From CAG-791 sp002392385 (lineage in GTDB: Bacteria; Bacillota; Clostridia; Lachnospirales; Lachnospiraceae): a stretch of 64,000 nt of DNA. A program made the translations under genes and the position numbers. Positions 34,529 to 43,009 of the stretch are shown in pieces; the stretch's first letter is position 1; each line of letters begins with the position of its first letter. The notes below the pieces were generated by a model. The model did not search any database, had not been told where the DNA came from, and worked only from the letters and a program-made list of their open reading frames with translations. The stretch is taken from the NCBI GenBank assembly GCA_946616295.1, contig CAMOIU010000001.1, forward strand, positions 1 through 64,000, in the 5' to 3' direction.

Positions 34529-35956
34529 ATGGCAATGTTATCTGCAACAACAGAAGGCGGACGTGTGGAAGGTGTGCGAGCTAATTTCCCCTTCTACACG
34601 ATCTTCAAAGGCATTCCTTTCATGGCGCCGCCCGTGGGAGAGAACCGCTGGAAAGAACCACAGCCTGTTCAGCCCTGGGAAGGAGTTCTGCGGTGTGACC
34701 GTTTCGCACCGACCTGTATGCAGCCTCCGTATGCCTCCGAGGGGGGCCTCATCGCCAATGAATTCATGGGCGTACAGATGCCCATGGACGAAGACTGCAT
34801 GTACCTGAATATCTGGACGCCTGCTGAATCTGAAGAGGAGAAGCTTCCGGTCGCCGTCTATTTTCACGGAGGAGCTTATACTACCGGACTCAGTTACCTG
34901 AACTGCTTCGACGGCGAGGGCTTCAACAAGCGGGGGATCATCTTCGTGACCATCCCTTACAGGCTGAATATCTTTGGCTTCCTGGCGCATCCGCTGCTGA
35001 CGGAGGAATCCGAACATAAGGCATCGGGCAATTACGCCTACCTGGATCTGATCGCCGGTCTCAAATGGGTCAGGAGAAACATTCGCAGTTTCGGCGGAGA
35101 TCCTGAGAATGTTACGATCTTCGGACAGTCTGCCGGCGCGGGCTGTGTGCGGGCAATGTGCACATCGCCGCTCGCTGACGGTCTGTTCCGCAGGGCGATC
35201 ATTCAGTCAATAGGTGTTCTGGACCACAAACCTTTCACGGTATGGGGCAAGGACCTGAGCACTGCCGAGCAGCTGGGCAGAGATTTCTGGAACTACTGCG
35301 GATATACATCCGTCGAAGAGGCCAGGCAGGCTTCCGCGCAGGAACTCCTGGATCGGTTCATGGCGTTCGGCAGGGAGAAAAGATACGAAACGGACGACGA
35401 GCAGTATGCGGGCGGATACCTGCGCTTCGGCCCTGTGGAGCGCGACGGCTACTTCTATCCGGAGATCTCTGCGGATGCCATTCGGAGGGGCCATCACAAA
35501 GAGATCACCTATGTGATAGGGTCGACGGCTAATGAATATCCCTACATGACACCCTGCAATATTGCTTTTGCGGAGAATGAGATCTGTCTGGGCAGGAAAC
35601 CTGCCTATGTCTATTATTTCCAGTATGTTCCGCCTGGTGCGGAGGAGGAAGGCGCACACCATTCCGTGGAGCACCATTATGTCTTTCAGACACTGTTTCG
35701 CTCGCAGAGACCTTATGGAGGGTTTGACTTTGAGCTCTCCAATGAGATGGCGGACAGGTGGGCTGCATTCTTTAAGACCGGCGACCCGAATTGTCCGGAG
35801 AAGCCTTATGCACAGTGGCGACCGTATTCCAAAGAGGACAGAGAGGTCCTCGGCATCACAAGAAAAGGCTGCCATATGATGTTCTGCCCGATGTCGCCGG
35901 AAAGAGAAAAGCGGATCCGGGAAGAACTGGAAAGGGCGGTAAATGAAGTAAAATGA
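34529..35956 (+). CDS. Type B carboxylesterase
   Basis: A 475-residue alpha/beta hydrolase of the PnbA/carboxylesterase type. The oxyanion motif HGGAY (about 113-117) and nucleophile elbow FGQSAGAG (Ser201) are clear; an acidic residue follows in GSTANEYPYM and a His-rich segment HHSVEHHYVF is the probable third catalytic site. No signal peptide is visible, so it acts inside the cell. Its place after a TRAP transporter and its 4-base overlap with a dehydrogenase gene suggest that an imported ester is hydrolysed and the alcohol or hydroxy acid oxidised. Confidence 0.85.
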   Translation: MAMLSATTEGGRVEGVRANFPFYTIFKGIPFMAPPVGENRWKEPQPVQPWEGVLRCDRFAPTCMQPPYASEGGLIANEFMGVQMPMDEDCMYLNIWTPAESEEEKLPVAVYFHGGAYTTGLSYLNCFDGEGFNKRGIIFVTIPYRLNIFGFLAHPLLTEESEHKASGNYAYLDLIAGLKWVRRNIRSFGGDPENVTIFGQSAGAGCVRAMCTSPLADGLFRRAIIQSIGVLDHKPFTVWGKDLSTAEQLGRDFWNYCGYTSVEEARQASAQELLDRFMAFGREKRYETDDEQYAGGYLRFGPVERDGYFYPEISADAIRRGHHKEITYVIGSTANEYPYMTPCNIAFAENEICLGRKPAYVYYFQYVPPGAEEEGAHHSVEHHYVFQTLFRSQRPYGGFDFELSNEMADRWAAFFKTGDPNCPEKPYAQWRPYSKEDREVLGITRKGCHMMFCPMSPEREKRIREELERAVNEVK

Positions 35957-37098
35957 AAGCGATCAGAATCATAAAACCCTGTAAAAACAGGGAGGTAAGG
36001 CACCGGGCAGAAGAGTATGTCCGGGTCGAGGAGACAGAGAAGCCGGTCCGCAGACCCGGAGAGGCACTGCTGAAGATCTTATATGGGGGGATCTGCGGGA
36101 GTGACAACGGATCGTACAAGGGAACCTTTGCATATGCACATTATCCGCTGATTCCGGGCCACGAATTCTCGGCACAGGTGATCGATGTGGATGAGGATAA
36201 CGTGTACGGGATCAGAAAAGGCATGATCGTAACCTGCAACCCGTATATGAATTGCGGTCACTGCATTGCCTGCAGGAGCGGAAATGTCAACGCCTGTATG
36301 AACAATCAGACCCTGGGCTGTCAGCGCGACGGAGCTTTTCGCGAATATTTCACGATGCCGGTGGAGAGATGCTATGACGGAAAAGGCATGGACCCGAAGA
36401 CACTTGCCGCTATAGAGCCCTTCTGCATCTCCTATCACGGAATCCGCCGCGCGCAGGTCAAGGCAGGGGAGAAGGTCCTGGTCGTCGGAGCCGGAACGAT
36501 CGGCACACTGGCAGCAGCTGCCGCCAACGCGCTGGGGGCCGAGGTCTACATCGCAGACACGATGAAGGGGAAGCTGGAGAAGGTCGAAAACCTTGGCATC
36601 GTCAGGGGCACGATCCTCAATGATCTTTCAGATCCGGATTCGTTCATGAGAGGAGTAGGGGAGATCACCGGATATGAGGATTTCCTCGATGGAGAGGGAA
36701 AGCTGCAGCACGTCTGCAACGGATTTGACGTCACGATCGAAGCGGTCGGGCTGCCCTCCACTTTCCAGAACTGCATTGACGCAGCCCGTTTCGGAGGACG
36801 GATGGTCCTGATCGGTGTTTCCAATCGACCTCTGGACTTCGGATTCAACATCATCCAGAAAAAAGAACTTTCCGTCTATGGTTCCAGAAATGCTCTGGAA
36901 GAAGATTTCCGGAGCCTGATCGATCTGGTGAATGCCGGTGGTATTCCACTGGATGCCATCATTACGAACACTTACGAGCTGCAGGATGCGGCTCAGGCAT
37001 TTGACGATTTTGCCTGCAATCCCGGGAACATGCTCAAGGTATCGATCCATATCGGGGATCCCGTAGATCTTACCTGTTTTGATTACGCATCTGCCTGA
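35953..37098 (+). CDS. Zinc-dependent medium-chain dehydrogenase
   Basis: A 381-residue MDR-family oxidoreductase. CGSDN and GHEFSAQV supply catalytic zinc ligands, CGHCIACRSGNVNAC the four structural-zinc cysteines, and VVGAGTIGTLAAAAA the Rossmann nucleotide fold. It resembles sorbitol, threonine or galactonate-type dehydrogenases; the substrate is unknown. It overlaps the esterase gene by four bases and ends the TRAP operon. Confidence 0.87.
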   Translation: MKAIRIIKPCKNREVRHRAEEYVRVEETEKPVRRPGEALLKILYGGICGSDNGSYKGTFAYAHYPLIPGHEFSAQVIDVDEDNVYGIRKGMIVTCNPYMNCGHCIACRSGNVNACMNNQTLGCQRDGAFREYFTMPVERCYDGKGMDPKTLAAIEPFCISYHGIRRAQVKAGEKVLVVGAGTIGTLAAAAANALGAEVYIADTMKGKLEKVENLGIVRGTILNDLSDPDSFMRGVGEITGYEDFLDGEGKLQHVCNGFDVTIEAVGLPSTFQNCIDAARFGGRMVLIGVSNRPLDFGFNIIQKKELSVYGSRNALEEDFRSLIDLVNAGGIPLDAIITNTYELQDAAQAFDDFACNPGNMLKVSIHIGDPVDLTCFDYASA

Positions 37099-37135
37099 CA
37101 TCCTGTTCACGCATGGCTCATTGCTTCGCGCATAG

Positions 37136-37172
37136 AAAAGCCCCGGAGGTCTGTGTAAGACCTCCGGGGCTT
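37136..37172 (-). terminator. Stranded tRNA-Pro terminator / operon end hairpin
   Basis: AAGCCCCGGAGGTC (37138-37151) and GACCTCCGGGGCTT (37159-37172) form a perfect 14-bp stem with TTTT on the minus-strand side. It faces the direction of the tRNA-Pro gene and sits just beyond attL, so it is probably the tRNA's original terminator, now 12.6 kb away. It may also stop the TRAP operon from the other side. Confidence 0.8.
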
Positions 37173-37184
37173 GCCCCTGCCAAG

Positions 37185-37229
37185 AGTCGAGGCGACGGGA
37201 TTCGAACCCACGACCTCTGCGTCCCGAAC
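37185..37229 (-). other. attL: 45-bp tRNA-Pro 3' end fragment
   Basis: The sequence begins AGTCGAGGCGACGGG and ends GTCCCGAAC and is identical to 49770-49814. It covers the tRNA from the anticodon loop to the 3' end, the usual crossover region of tRNA-specific integrases. No full tRNA exists here. Confidence 0.92.
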
Positions 37230-37345
37230 CTAACAACTAAGGTACCAATGTGTACCATTTAGTGCCAAACAGTCGATAGATTCTAAGATTTCTGGCACGC
37301 AATCAAATACATTAACACGTAATAAAACGGGATAAAAAGGCAAAA

Positions 37346-37365
37346 GTTAGAACTTTTGTTAGAAC
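37346..37365 (+). promoter_or_regulatory. Integrase arm-site candidates near attL
   Basis: GTTAGAAC occurs at 37346-37353 and 37358-37365. The same pair, one base closer, lies near attR at 49700-49718. Such paired arm sites at both element ends fit binding by the integrase or Xis. Confidence 0.55.
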
Positions 37366-37369
37366 AGAA

Positions 37370-37404
37370 AGACTCCTTGTGAACCACATGTTCAGAAGGA
37401 GTCT
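37370..37404 (+). promoter_or_regulatory. Hairpin that hides the polymerase ribosome binding site
   Basis: AGACTCCTT (37370-37378) pairs perfectly with AAGGAGTCT (37396-37404). The right arm contains AAGGAG, the only ribosome binding site for the polymerase start at 37408, so the folded RNA would block translation. CTTTTG follows, so a weak terminator reading is also possible. Confidence 0.6.
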
Positions 37405-37407
37405 CTT

Positions 37408-40368
37408 TTGTTCAACGAAACTATTTCAACTCAGCTTGGATATGACGACGGTTGGACTTTTGATCAGTATTCGGCAATTGTACAAGCACTTCAGGCCTAC
37501 GGCTGCGAATACCTTAAAGGCAGAGAGGAATATACTCTTCTCAAAGAAGTGGTGTCACCCAATATTACCCGAGTTATAAATTCGGGTAATAGAGAGAATG
37601 CGGAAAAGTCAGTATTTACAAGGGCTGAAGGCAGTGGTGTCATTTTACCTTTATGCAGGGCAATACCTATAAATGACACCGATATCTCCTCGTATAAGAA
37701 ACCTTTTCTTGCCCCTTTGGATATCCAGAAGGCTGGAAGTATCGCGGACATGATCCCGTCTTTTAAGGTTATACAGTCCTGCAACATGAGCCTCAATATA
37801 GGCTTTGATACCGAGTTCCAGGATTACCGTGATGGCCGTGATGGTTCTGGAACAAACAGACGGGTTCTTTCACTGCAGATGTCAATTGCTATCGGCGAAG
37901 TTCTGATCAGATATTTCTTCCTGGTGGATCCAAGATATCAGATTGTCACCTCTGAAGGTGGACAGATACCGCTGAAATGCTGTTTGGCAGATATTCTTGC
38001 CGACTTGAAGAGGTGCTACTTTGAGGGATTCCCTCTGGTATTGAAAAGAAACATCCGATACAAAGAAAAATGCTGGAAGGGTCATGAGCCTTATAAAGTT
38101 GTCGATTTCTCTGCCATGAAGGATTTTGTGATACCGGTTACTATTATCTGCCATACTGGCAAGGCTGATATTTCTGTCTTCCGACGTTCCAAATATGATA
38201 TTGATATTATCCGCAAACTGGGCGAGATCCAGGGCGGATGGATGACGACTGAATATGTTTACTTCACTGCTGCCAATGACATACACCGTAATTACTACTG
38301 GCTCGTCAACCTGACCATCAGGGATACTCTTGGGCTGACACCTGCAGATAACAAGTCCTTGAAAGCTCTTGGAGATGTTCTTCAGCGGCCTAAGATCGAT
38401 CTTCCGGGGGAGACCATTAAGCATATGTCCTCTTTCGCCGTTCTTAACCCGGCTGAGTATTATGCGTATGCGATGAACGATGCCGATATTGTAGTTTCGT
38501 TCTGCTCAGAACTGTTTCTTTGCAATCATGCTGTTCCCATGACGCTGTCCAGTGCGGCAGCCGCTTCCATGTATGCAAATATCAAAAAGTATTTTGGCGT
38601 ATCTAAGAAGACAGACTATGACAGGATATACAGGGGGTTGGAGATGCTGGATGAAGGTGTTATTCCTTCTAAAGAGGAATGTATGAAGTTTTTAAAGGCC
38701 ACTCGCTATGTGCCGATTCGCGATAACCCCGATGCAAAGCTGGTGACGGAGTATTTCGAGGAAGCGTATACAGGGGGGTTTAACGCTTCTTTCTATATTG
38801 GTTGGATTACAGAACAGACCACAGACTTCGATCTCCAGAACGCATATCCTACAGCTATGGCAACTATCATTGACATCGATTGGAATGAGCATGTGCGGGA
38901 TTTGCCGAGAGACTATCTTCGGCTGCAGGATCTGGTAAGCCCGCTTGTCCCTGCTGTTGCCGTAGGAGATTTCGACTTTCCTGAAGATTGCTATTGCCCC
39001 AATATCCCTGTACCTGTAAAAGGTGGTATGAAGATTTATCCACGCCACGGCAGAAATGTCTACATGTCAGGTCCGGACATGTATCTTGCGCTAAAACTTG
39101 GAGCTCGAATAAAAATCTTCCGCGGTTTTACCTGCACGATGCTTGAGACGAAAGAGGGCTCTCCTTCTAAATGTCTTGCGTATGCCGTTACAAGCCTCGT
39201 TCAGGACAGAATGCTGGCGAAGAGGATTTATAAGGATAAACCCCTGGTAGAGAAGAGCCTGAAAACCATGGTAAATAGCTGCTACGGAAAAACTGCGCAG
39301 AACGTATCCCCTAAGACCAGATATAACGCTCAGAAGATGGGGCGTGTAGATGCAGAGCCTTCTGCTGTAACCAGTCCCTACCATGCCACCTATACTACTG
39401 CCCTTGTGCGCTGTATGCTGATCGGTTGTATAAATGAACTTCATGAAATGGGATACCATGTTTATTCCGTTACAACAGATGGGTTTATCACAGACGCTCC
39501 GACAGCGGTAGTGAGGAATCTGAACGCTTACGGTTTTACCAGGATTTTCCAGAGCGGTCGTTATACGCTAAATCAGACCCGCGACGACTGCGAAGCTAAT
39601 CAGGTGTGGGAACCCAAACATTTTAACAACGCCTTTTTGAACATCACGACGCGTGGGAATGTAGCTGTAAATGATGAAGGAGTCCTCGCACACAATTCCT
39701 ACGTTACTGGTGAGGTTAAGGACAGCCGCGCAGACAGAGATGCATATATTATTGCCGTTCTTTCTCGTGAAGGGAAACTGAAGTGCCCTACTAAAATCTG
39801 GACAGAGTTTTCAGAAATAGTAGAAAGGCGTCATGACTTCGGCGTATCCGAAACTATCCGCGAGTTATCGATGGATTTCGATTATAAAAGGTGTCCTGTA
39901 CTCGAAACAGCAAAAGACACTCCTGTACACTACGAAAGTGTGGACGGTCAGTATTCCGTGGACACTGTCATAGCTGAATTTGACACGCGCCCGTTTGTTG
40001 ATGCCGAGGAATTTCTAAATTACAGGAATACGTTGCGGAACGAAAACTGTGTAAAAGTCACGGCAGATCTTGAGCGTGTGGAGGTCAAATCTACTGTTCA
40101 GACCAAGGGATACATCGGCAAGAACCTGCCGAGGAAGATTATTCTCTCCATTCTTATGGGCTATCGTGCGGGCTTATATAAGATCCCCGCTCTTGATGGC
40201 CTTAAGCAGGCAGAGGTTGTGGATACCGTTAATTCATGGGAGATCGCGGAAATCAGCCTCAGTGACTGGAAAAACTGCTCGAGAACAAAGAGACAGGAGA
40301 ATATGCTGCCTCGCGAAGTCATACAGGAAACTCTTGATATGATTTTGAAACTTGGAGAAGACCGTTAA
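37408..40368 (+). CDS. Family B DNA polymerase of the mobile element (pipolin-type piPolB candidate)
   Basis: A 986-residue polymerase starting at TTG. Exonuclease motifs are visible: Exo I FDTEF (Asp134, Glu136), probable Exo II CHTGKADISVF (Asp254), Exo III YAMND (Tyr354, Asp358). Polymerase motifs are A, DFDLQNAYP (about 473-481); B, KTMVNSCYG (Lys619 to Gly627); and C, VTTDGF (Asp691), where Thr-Thr-Asp-Gly replaces the more usual Asp-Thr-Asp. A C-terminal extension of nearly 300 residues follows motif C. No terminal-protein gene is apparent nearby, which favours primer-independent over protein-primed synthesis. It would replicate the excised element. Start chosen for AAGGAG six bases upstream. 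Confidence 0.85.
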   Translation: MFNETISTQLGYDDGWTFDQYSAIVQALQAYGCEYLKGREEYTLLKEVVSPNITRVINSGNRENAEKSVFTRAEGSGVILPLCRAIPINDTDISSYKKPFLAPLDIQKAGSIADMIPSFKVIQSCNMSLNIGFDTEFQDYRDGRDGSGTNRRVLSLQMSIAIGEVLIRYFFLVDPRYQIVTSEGGQIPLKCCLADILADLKRCYFEGFPLVLKRNIRYKEKCWKGHEPYKVVDFSAMKDFVIPVTIICHTGKADISVFRRSKYDIDIIRKLGEIQGGWMTTEYVYFTAANDIHRNYYWLVNLTIRDTLGLTPADNKSLKALGDVLQRPKIDLPGETIKHMSSFAVLNPAEYYAYAMNDADIVVSFCSELFLCNHAVPMTLSSAAAASMYANIKKYFGVSKKTDYDRIYRGLEMLDEGVIPSKEECMKFLKATRYVPIRDNPDAKLVTEYFEEAYTGGFNASFYIGWITEQTTDFDLQNAYPTAMATIIDIDWNEHVRDLPRDYLRLQDLVSPLVPAVAVGDFDFPEDCYCPNIPVPVKGGMKIYPRHGRNVYMSGPDMYLALKLGARIKIFRGFTCTMLETKEGSPSKCLAYAVTSLVQDRMLAKRIYKDKPLVEKSLKTMVNSCYGKTAQNVSPKTRYNAQKMGRVDAEPSAVTSPYHATYTTALVRCMLIGCINELHEMGYHVYSVTTDGFITDAPTAVVRNLNAYGFTRIFQSGRYTLNQTRDDCEANQVWEPKHFNNAFLNITTRGNVAVNDEGVLAHNSYVTGEVKDSRADRDAYIIAVLSREGKLKCPTKIWTEFSEIVERRHDFGVSETIRELSMDFDYKRCPVLETAKDTPVHYESVDGQYSVDTVIAEFDTRPFVDAEEFLNYRNTLRNENCVKVTADLERVEVKSTVQTKGYIGKNLPRKIILSILMGYRAGLYKIPALDGLKQAEVVDTVNSWEIAEISLSDWKNCSRTKRQENMLPREVIQETLDMILKLGEDR

Positions 40369-40401
40369 TTATTCTCTGCAGAGTTCCAGAAGCCAATGTG
40401 A

Positions 40402-40466
40402 ATCGGTTTACCCGGTTAAAGGGGGAGGGGACATAGTCCCCGAACCTCTTGAACGGGTAAACCGAT
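40402..40466 (+). other. Long inverted repeat after the polymerase gene
   Basis: ATCGGTTTACCCG (40402-40414) pairs perfectly with CGGGTAAACCGAT (40454-40466). The interior continues with a mostly paired GTTAAAGGGG/CCTCTTGAAC segment and a GGGGAC/GTCCCC hairpin, giving a 65-base stem. The nearest T-run (about 40490-40496) is some 25 bases away. It may terminate the polymerase transcript or act as a replication or processing structure. Confidence 0.6.
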
Positions 40467-40499
40467 ATCCTTATATATAGGCTGAATATGTTTTTTTAT

Positions 40500-41040
40500 A
40501 AACTGGGAAAGATTCGACCATATAAAAGGTAGTCATACAAAAGTATGTAGAAATAGATGCTTCAGAACCGGGATCGACCGGGGAAGTCCTGAAAAGCGCC
40601 GCAGTAACCTTTGTGAATTGGCATAGTAGGGGCTCAGGCAAGGCCGTTAGTAACCCTGTGAACGCAGGCCAAGCAACCGAAGTGACGGACAAATCGAGAA
40701 CCTTCCGAGACCGTGGGAAGTGAAAATGAAGCGGGCGTAACTCGTAAACCTTGTGATGGTGACTGTACTGATCGTAAAACTGTACATGACTTTGGATGTT
40801 CAAGATGAACGGACTCGTAGACTGCAGGAATGCGACGTCGGCTGTACAACGACGGGGGACCGGCGACAGACCGGAACGAAGAACCTGGACACATAACCAG
40901 TAAAAAAGTGTAGAAGCGGATGCTTCAAACCGACACACATAAGTCGTTAAAAAGTGTTCATTGCCGAATATCGAGATCCTTCGGGACTGGTAGGAAGCGA
41001 CTCTTGTTTTAACCGGGGAAGACCATATTTTGAAAAAACG
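40500..41040 (+). ncRNA. Probable large structured non-coding RNA of the element
   Basis: About 540 bases contain no plausible gene on either strand; the minus-strand frame at 40471-40938 lacks a ribosome binding site and looks like the antisense of a structured RNA. Many local stems are present: CATAC/GTATG (40534-40547), GTTC/GAAC (40798-40810), CGTCG/CGACG (40836-40854), GAAGC/GCTTC (40913-40926), CGAC/GTCG (40931-40946). Two segments are repeated: TGTAGAA-n5-ATGCTTCA (near 40546 and 40910) and ACCGGGGAAG (40577-40586 and 41012-41021). Strand and ends are inferred from the flanking genes. An ornate phage-type RNA (ROOL or GOLLD class) or a decayed intron are alternatives I cannot separate by eye. 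Confidence 0.5.
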
Positions 41041-41067
41041 GATTGTACTTCAAAAGGAGAAGGTGCC

Positions 41068-42108
41068 GTGGGCAGAAAAAATAAAAGATACAGCAAAGAT
41101 TTGCACCAGCAGGCCTATGAAAGGCTGACCGGGATGCAGGCCTTTGGGCAGTCCAAGAAAGAAGCGGCTGCAAACGGGACGGAGAAGGACAAGATTTTCT
41201 CGTACAGCACATATCAGACCTACTGGAAGCATACAAAATACTTCGTGAAATGGATCCAGGAGAAATATCCGGACTGCACGACGTTGAAGGCTGCGCGCCG
41301 TCATGTGAACGAGTGGCTTCAGAGCCGTGTCAATCAGGTCGACGAAAAGGGACAGCATCTTTCCGCTTGGACGATACAGACAGAGGCTGCCGCGCTGAAC
41401 AAAGTGTATCAGATCGACAAGTCAGATCCGGATCGGTTTCAGCCTCCGAGGCGGAACAGGTCAGAGATCAAGAGGAGCCGTGTGACGACGGCGAGGGATG
41501 CGCATTTCAGCATAACGAACAATGACGAGCTGATCAAGTTTTGTAAGGGCACAGGCTGCCGCAGGGGCGTCCTGGAAAAGCTGGAAGGCCGGGATCTGTG
41601 GACCAGGAAGTCGATGGAAGACAGGGTTTCTTCTTTAGAGGCACGGGCAGATCTGTCGCCGAAAGAGGCCAAGCATTTGGCGACGCTGCGGGATGCTCTG
41701 GCGGTGTTTCCGGATCACGATTACTTTATTCATCATCGGAAAGATAAAAACGGCCGGTACCGCTTCGCGCCGGTTATTGGTCCGGATAAGGATAAGATCA
41801 TCGAACGTATGCGGACCACGGGGGCAACAGAAAAGGTCTGGCAGCATGTGAACAGTAACGCGGATATTCACGGTTACCGCGCCGAGTATGCAACAGCCAT
41901 GTATAAGCATTACGCCAGAAAGATCGAAGATATCCCGTATGACAGGGTAAATAAAGGTACTGGGAGACTGTACCAGAGTGACGTATATATTTGCAGAAAA
42001 GACGAGGCAGGAAGAAGACTGGATCGTGCCGCGATGAGAAAAGCCAGCAAAGCACTCGGACACAATAGGATTTCAATTATAGCAGACCATTATATCCGGG
42101 GGTTGTGA
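41068..42108 (+). CDS. Atypical tyrosine recombinase
   Basis: A 346-residue protein starting at GTG (41068) after an AGGAGA site. Its C-terminal half has the catalytic pattern: Arg in GCRRGVLEKLEGRDL (about 173-187), His-x-x-Arg in DIHGYRAEYA, and LGHNRISIIADHYI with the last His and the nucleophilic Tyr. The N-terminal half (about 20-110) resembles a SAM-like core-binding domain. It lies next to the polymerase and the structured RNA, away from the att site, so it may have a role different from the main integrase, such as resolving replication products. Confidence 0.75.
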   Translation: MGRKNKRYSKDLHQQAYERLTGMQAFGQSKKEAAANGTEKDKIFSYSTYQTYWKHTKYFVKWIQEKYPDCTTLKAARRHVNEWLQSRVNQVDEKGQHLSAWTIQTEAAALNKVYQIDKSDPDRFQPPRRNRSEIKRSRVTTARDAHFSITNNDELIKFCKGTGCRRGVLEKLEGRDLWTRKSMEDRVSSLEARADLSPKEAKHLATLRDALAVFPDHDYFIHHRKDKNGRYRFAPVIGPDKDKIIERMRTTGATEKVWQHVNSNADIHGYRAEYATAMYKHYARKIEDIPYDRVNKGTGRLYQSDVYICRKDEAGRRLDRAAMRKASKALGHNRISIIADHYIRGL

Positions 42109-42121
42109 AAAAGGAGAGCAC

Positions 42122-42904
42122 ATGGCAAGATTTTACAAAAAAGACGAGCTCGGCCGTTTAGTTGAAACAGACAGCGGGGCGTTCGATTCAGACGTGGAAG
42201 TAGTCAGCATGACAGGATGTGAATTCCGCGATATGCAGGCATCGATACAAAGTGAGAAGAGGAGAGCTGATAAGGCAGAAGATCTAAACAGGAACCTGTT
42301 GCGGATCATGAAGGAGAGATCCAATGCCGAAAGAGGAATACGGCCCAAAAAGGAAAAGGACGGCTATATTGTATTGGAGTCTCGCCAGTGGTATGAGAGG
42401 TATCAGGTTGCTGTGTGGCATCCGGAGGTGGATCCTGACATGTTTCGAAAAACAGAGGAGGGGAGAAGTGAAGCATTAAGGAAAAAGCTGGTACGCTTTG
42501 AACCGCATACCGCAGTAACTTGGAAAACAATTATACAGACACCATATGATGTTTCATTACCGAAAGAGAGCGTAGAAGATCTCATAGAAGAAGAAATAGT
42601 AAAAGTATTAGCAGAAATGGGATGTCTGAAAAGCAACAGCAGGAAACTGAACGGGACATTCCGCTCTTTTGGGATTGGCCCGGACGGACATCACATTAAC
42701 GGACGGTACCGCTGGGTATACCGAGCAAATTACCGGTCTGGCTATTGGGAGGTTGAATGCTATACTCTTAAAGCCTTAGACGTACCCATCCACCGCCAGT
42801 GTGAAAGAACGAACCGGACAAAAAAGAAAAAACAGAATAAAAAAAAGGATTCTCGCGAAGATCTGTTTTCCCTGTTTGGGGATTTTGATGACACTGTTCA
42901 ATAA
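42122..42904 (+). CDS. Hypothetical protein of the mobile element
   Basis: A 260-residue protein I do not recognise. It has a likely coiled coil at about 36-66 (QSEKRRADKAEDLNRNLLRI), a middle region with several tryptophans and aromatic residues, and a lysine-rich stretch (KKKKQNKKKDSRED) before an acidic C-terminus. No membrane segment or signal is seen. It follows the tyrosine recombinase by 13 bases and precedes the serine recombinase, so a DNA-linked role is possible but unproven. Confidence 0.7.
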   Translation: MARFYKKDELGRLVETDSGAFDSDVEVVSMTGCEFRDMQASIQSEKRRADKAEDLNRNLLRIMKERSNAERGIRPKKEKDGYIVLESRQWYERYQVAVWHPEVDPDMFRKTEEGRSEALRKKLVRFEPHTAVTWKTIIQTPYDVSLPKESVEDLIEEEIVKVLAEMGCLKSNSRKLNGTFRSFGIGPDGHHINGRYRWVYRANYRSGYWEVECYTLKALDVPIHRQCERTNRTKKKKQNKKKDSREDLFSLFGDFDDTVQ

Positions 42905-42912
42905 AACAGTTG

Positions 42913-42999
42913 TTTTCGTGAACACAAAAGAGCTTGCCGGAATGTGGGCTGTAAAGTATGATTTGTGTTAAAGAAAATAGGACAGCCTTTTCGTGAACA
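42913..42999. repeat. 12-bp direct repeat upstream of the serine recombinase
   Basis: TTTTCGTGAACA occurs at 42913-42924 and 42988-42999, 75 bases apart. The first copy is extended to TGTTTTCGTGAACA with TGTT/AACA ends. It could be a recombinase binding or operator site. Confidence 0.4.
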
Positions 43000-43009
43000 G
43001 GAGGGAAGA

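Noticed and set aside
37185..37229. A possible second tRNA gene
   Set aside because: Only the 3' part of tRNA-Pro is present and the anticodon stem is broken; it is the attL copy.
40471..40938. A 155-codon minus-strand frame in the element
   Set aside because: No ribosome binding site or known domain; its composition fits the antisense of a structured RNA.
40402..41040. A complete group II intron
   Set aside because: I found no domain V signature and no reverse transcriptase or maturase gene; a decayed intron remains possible but unsupported.
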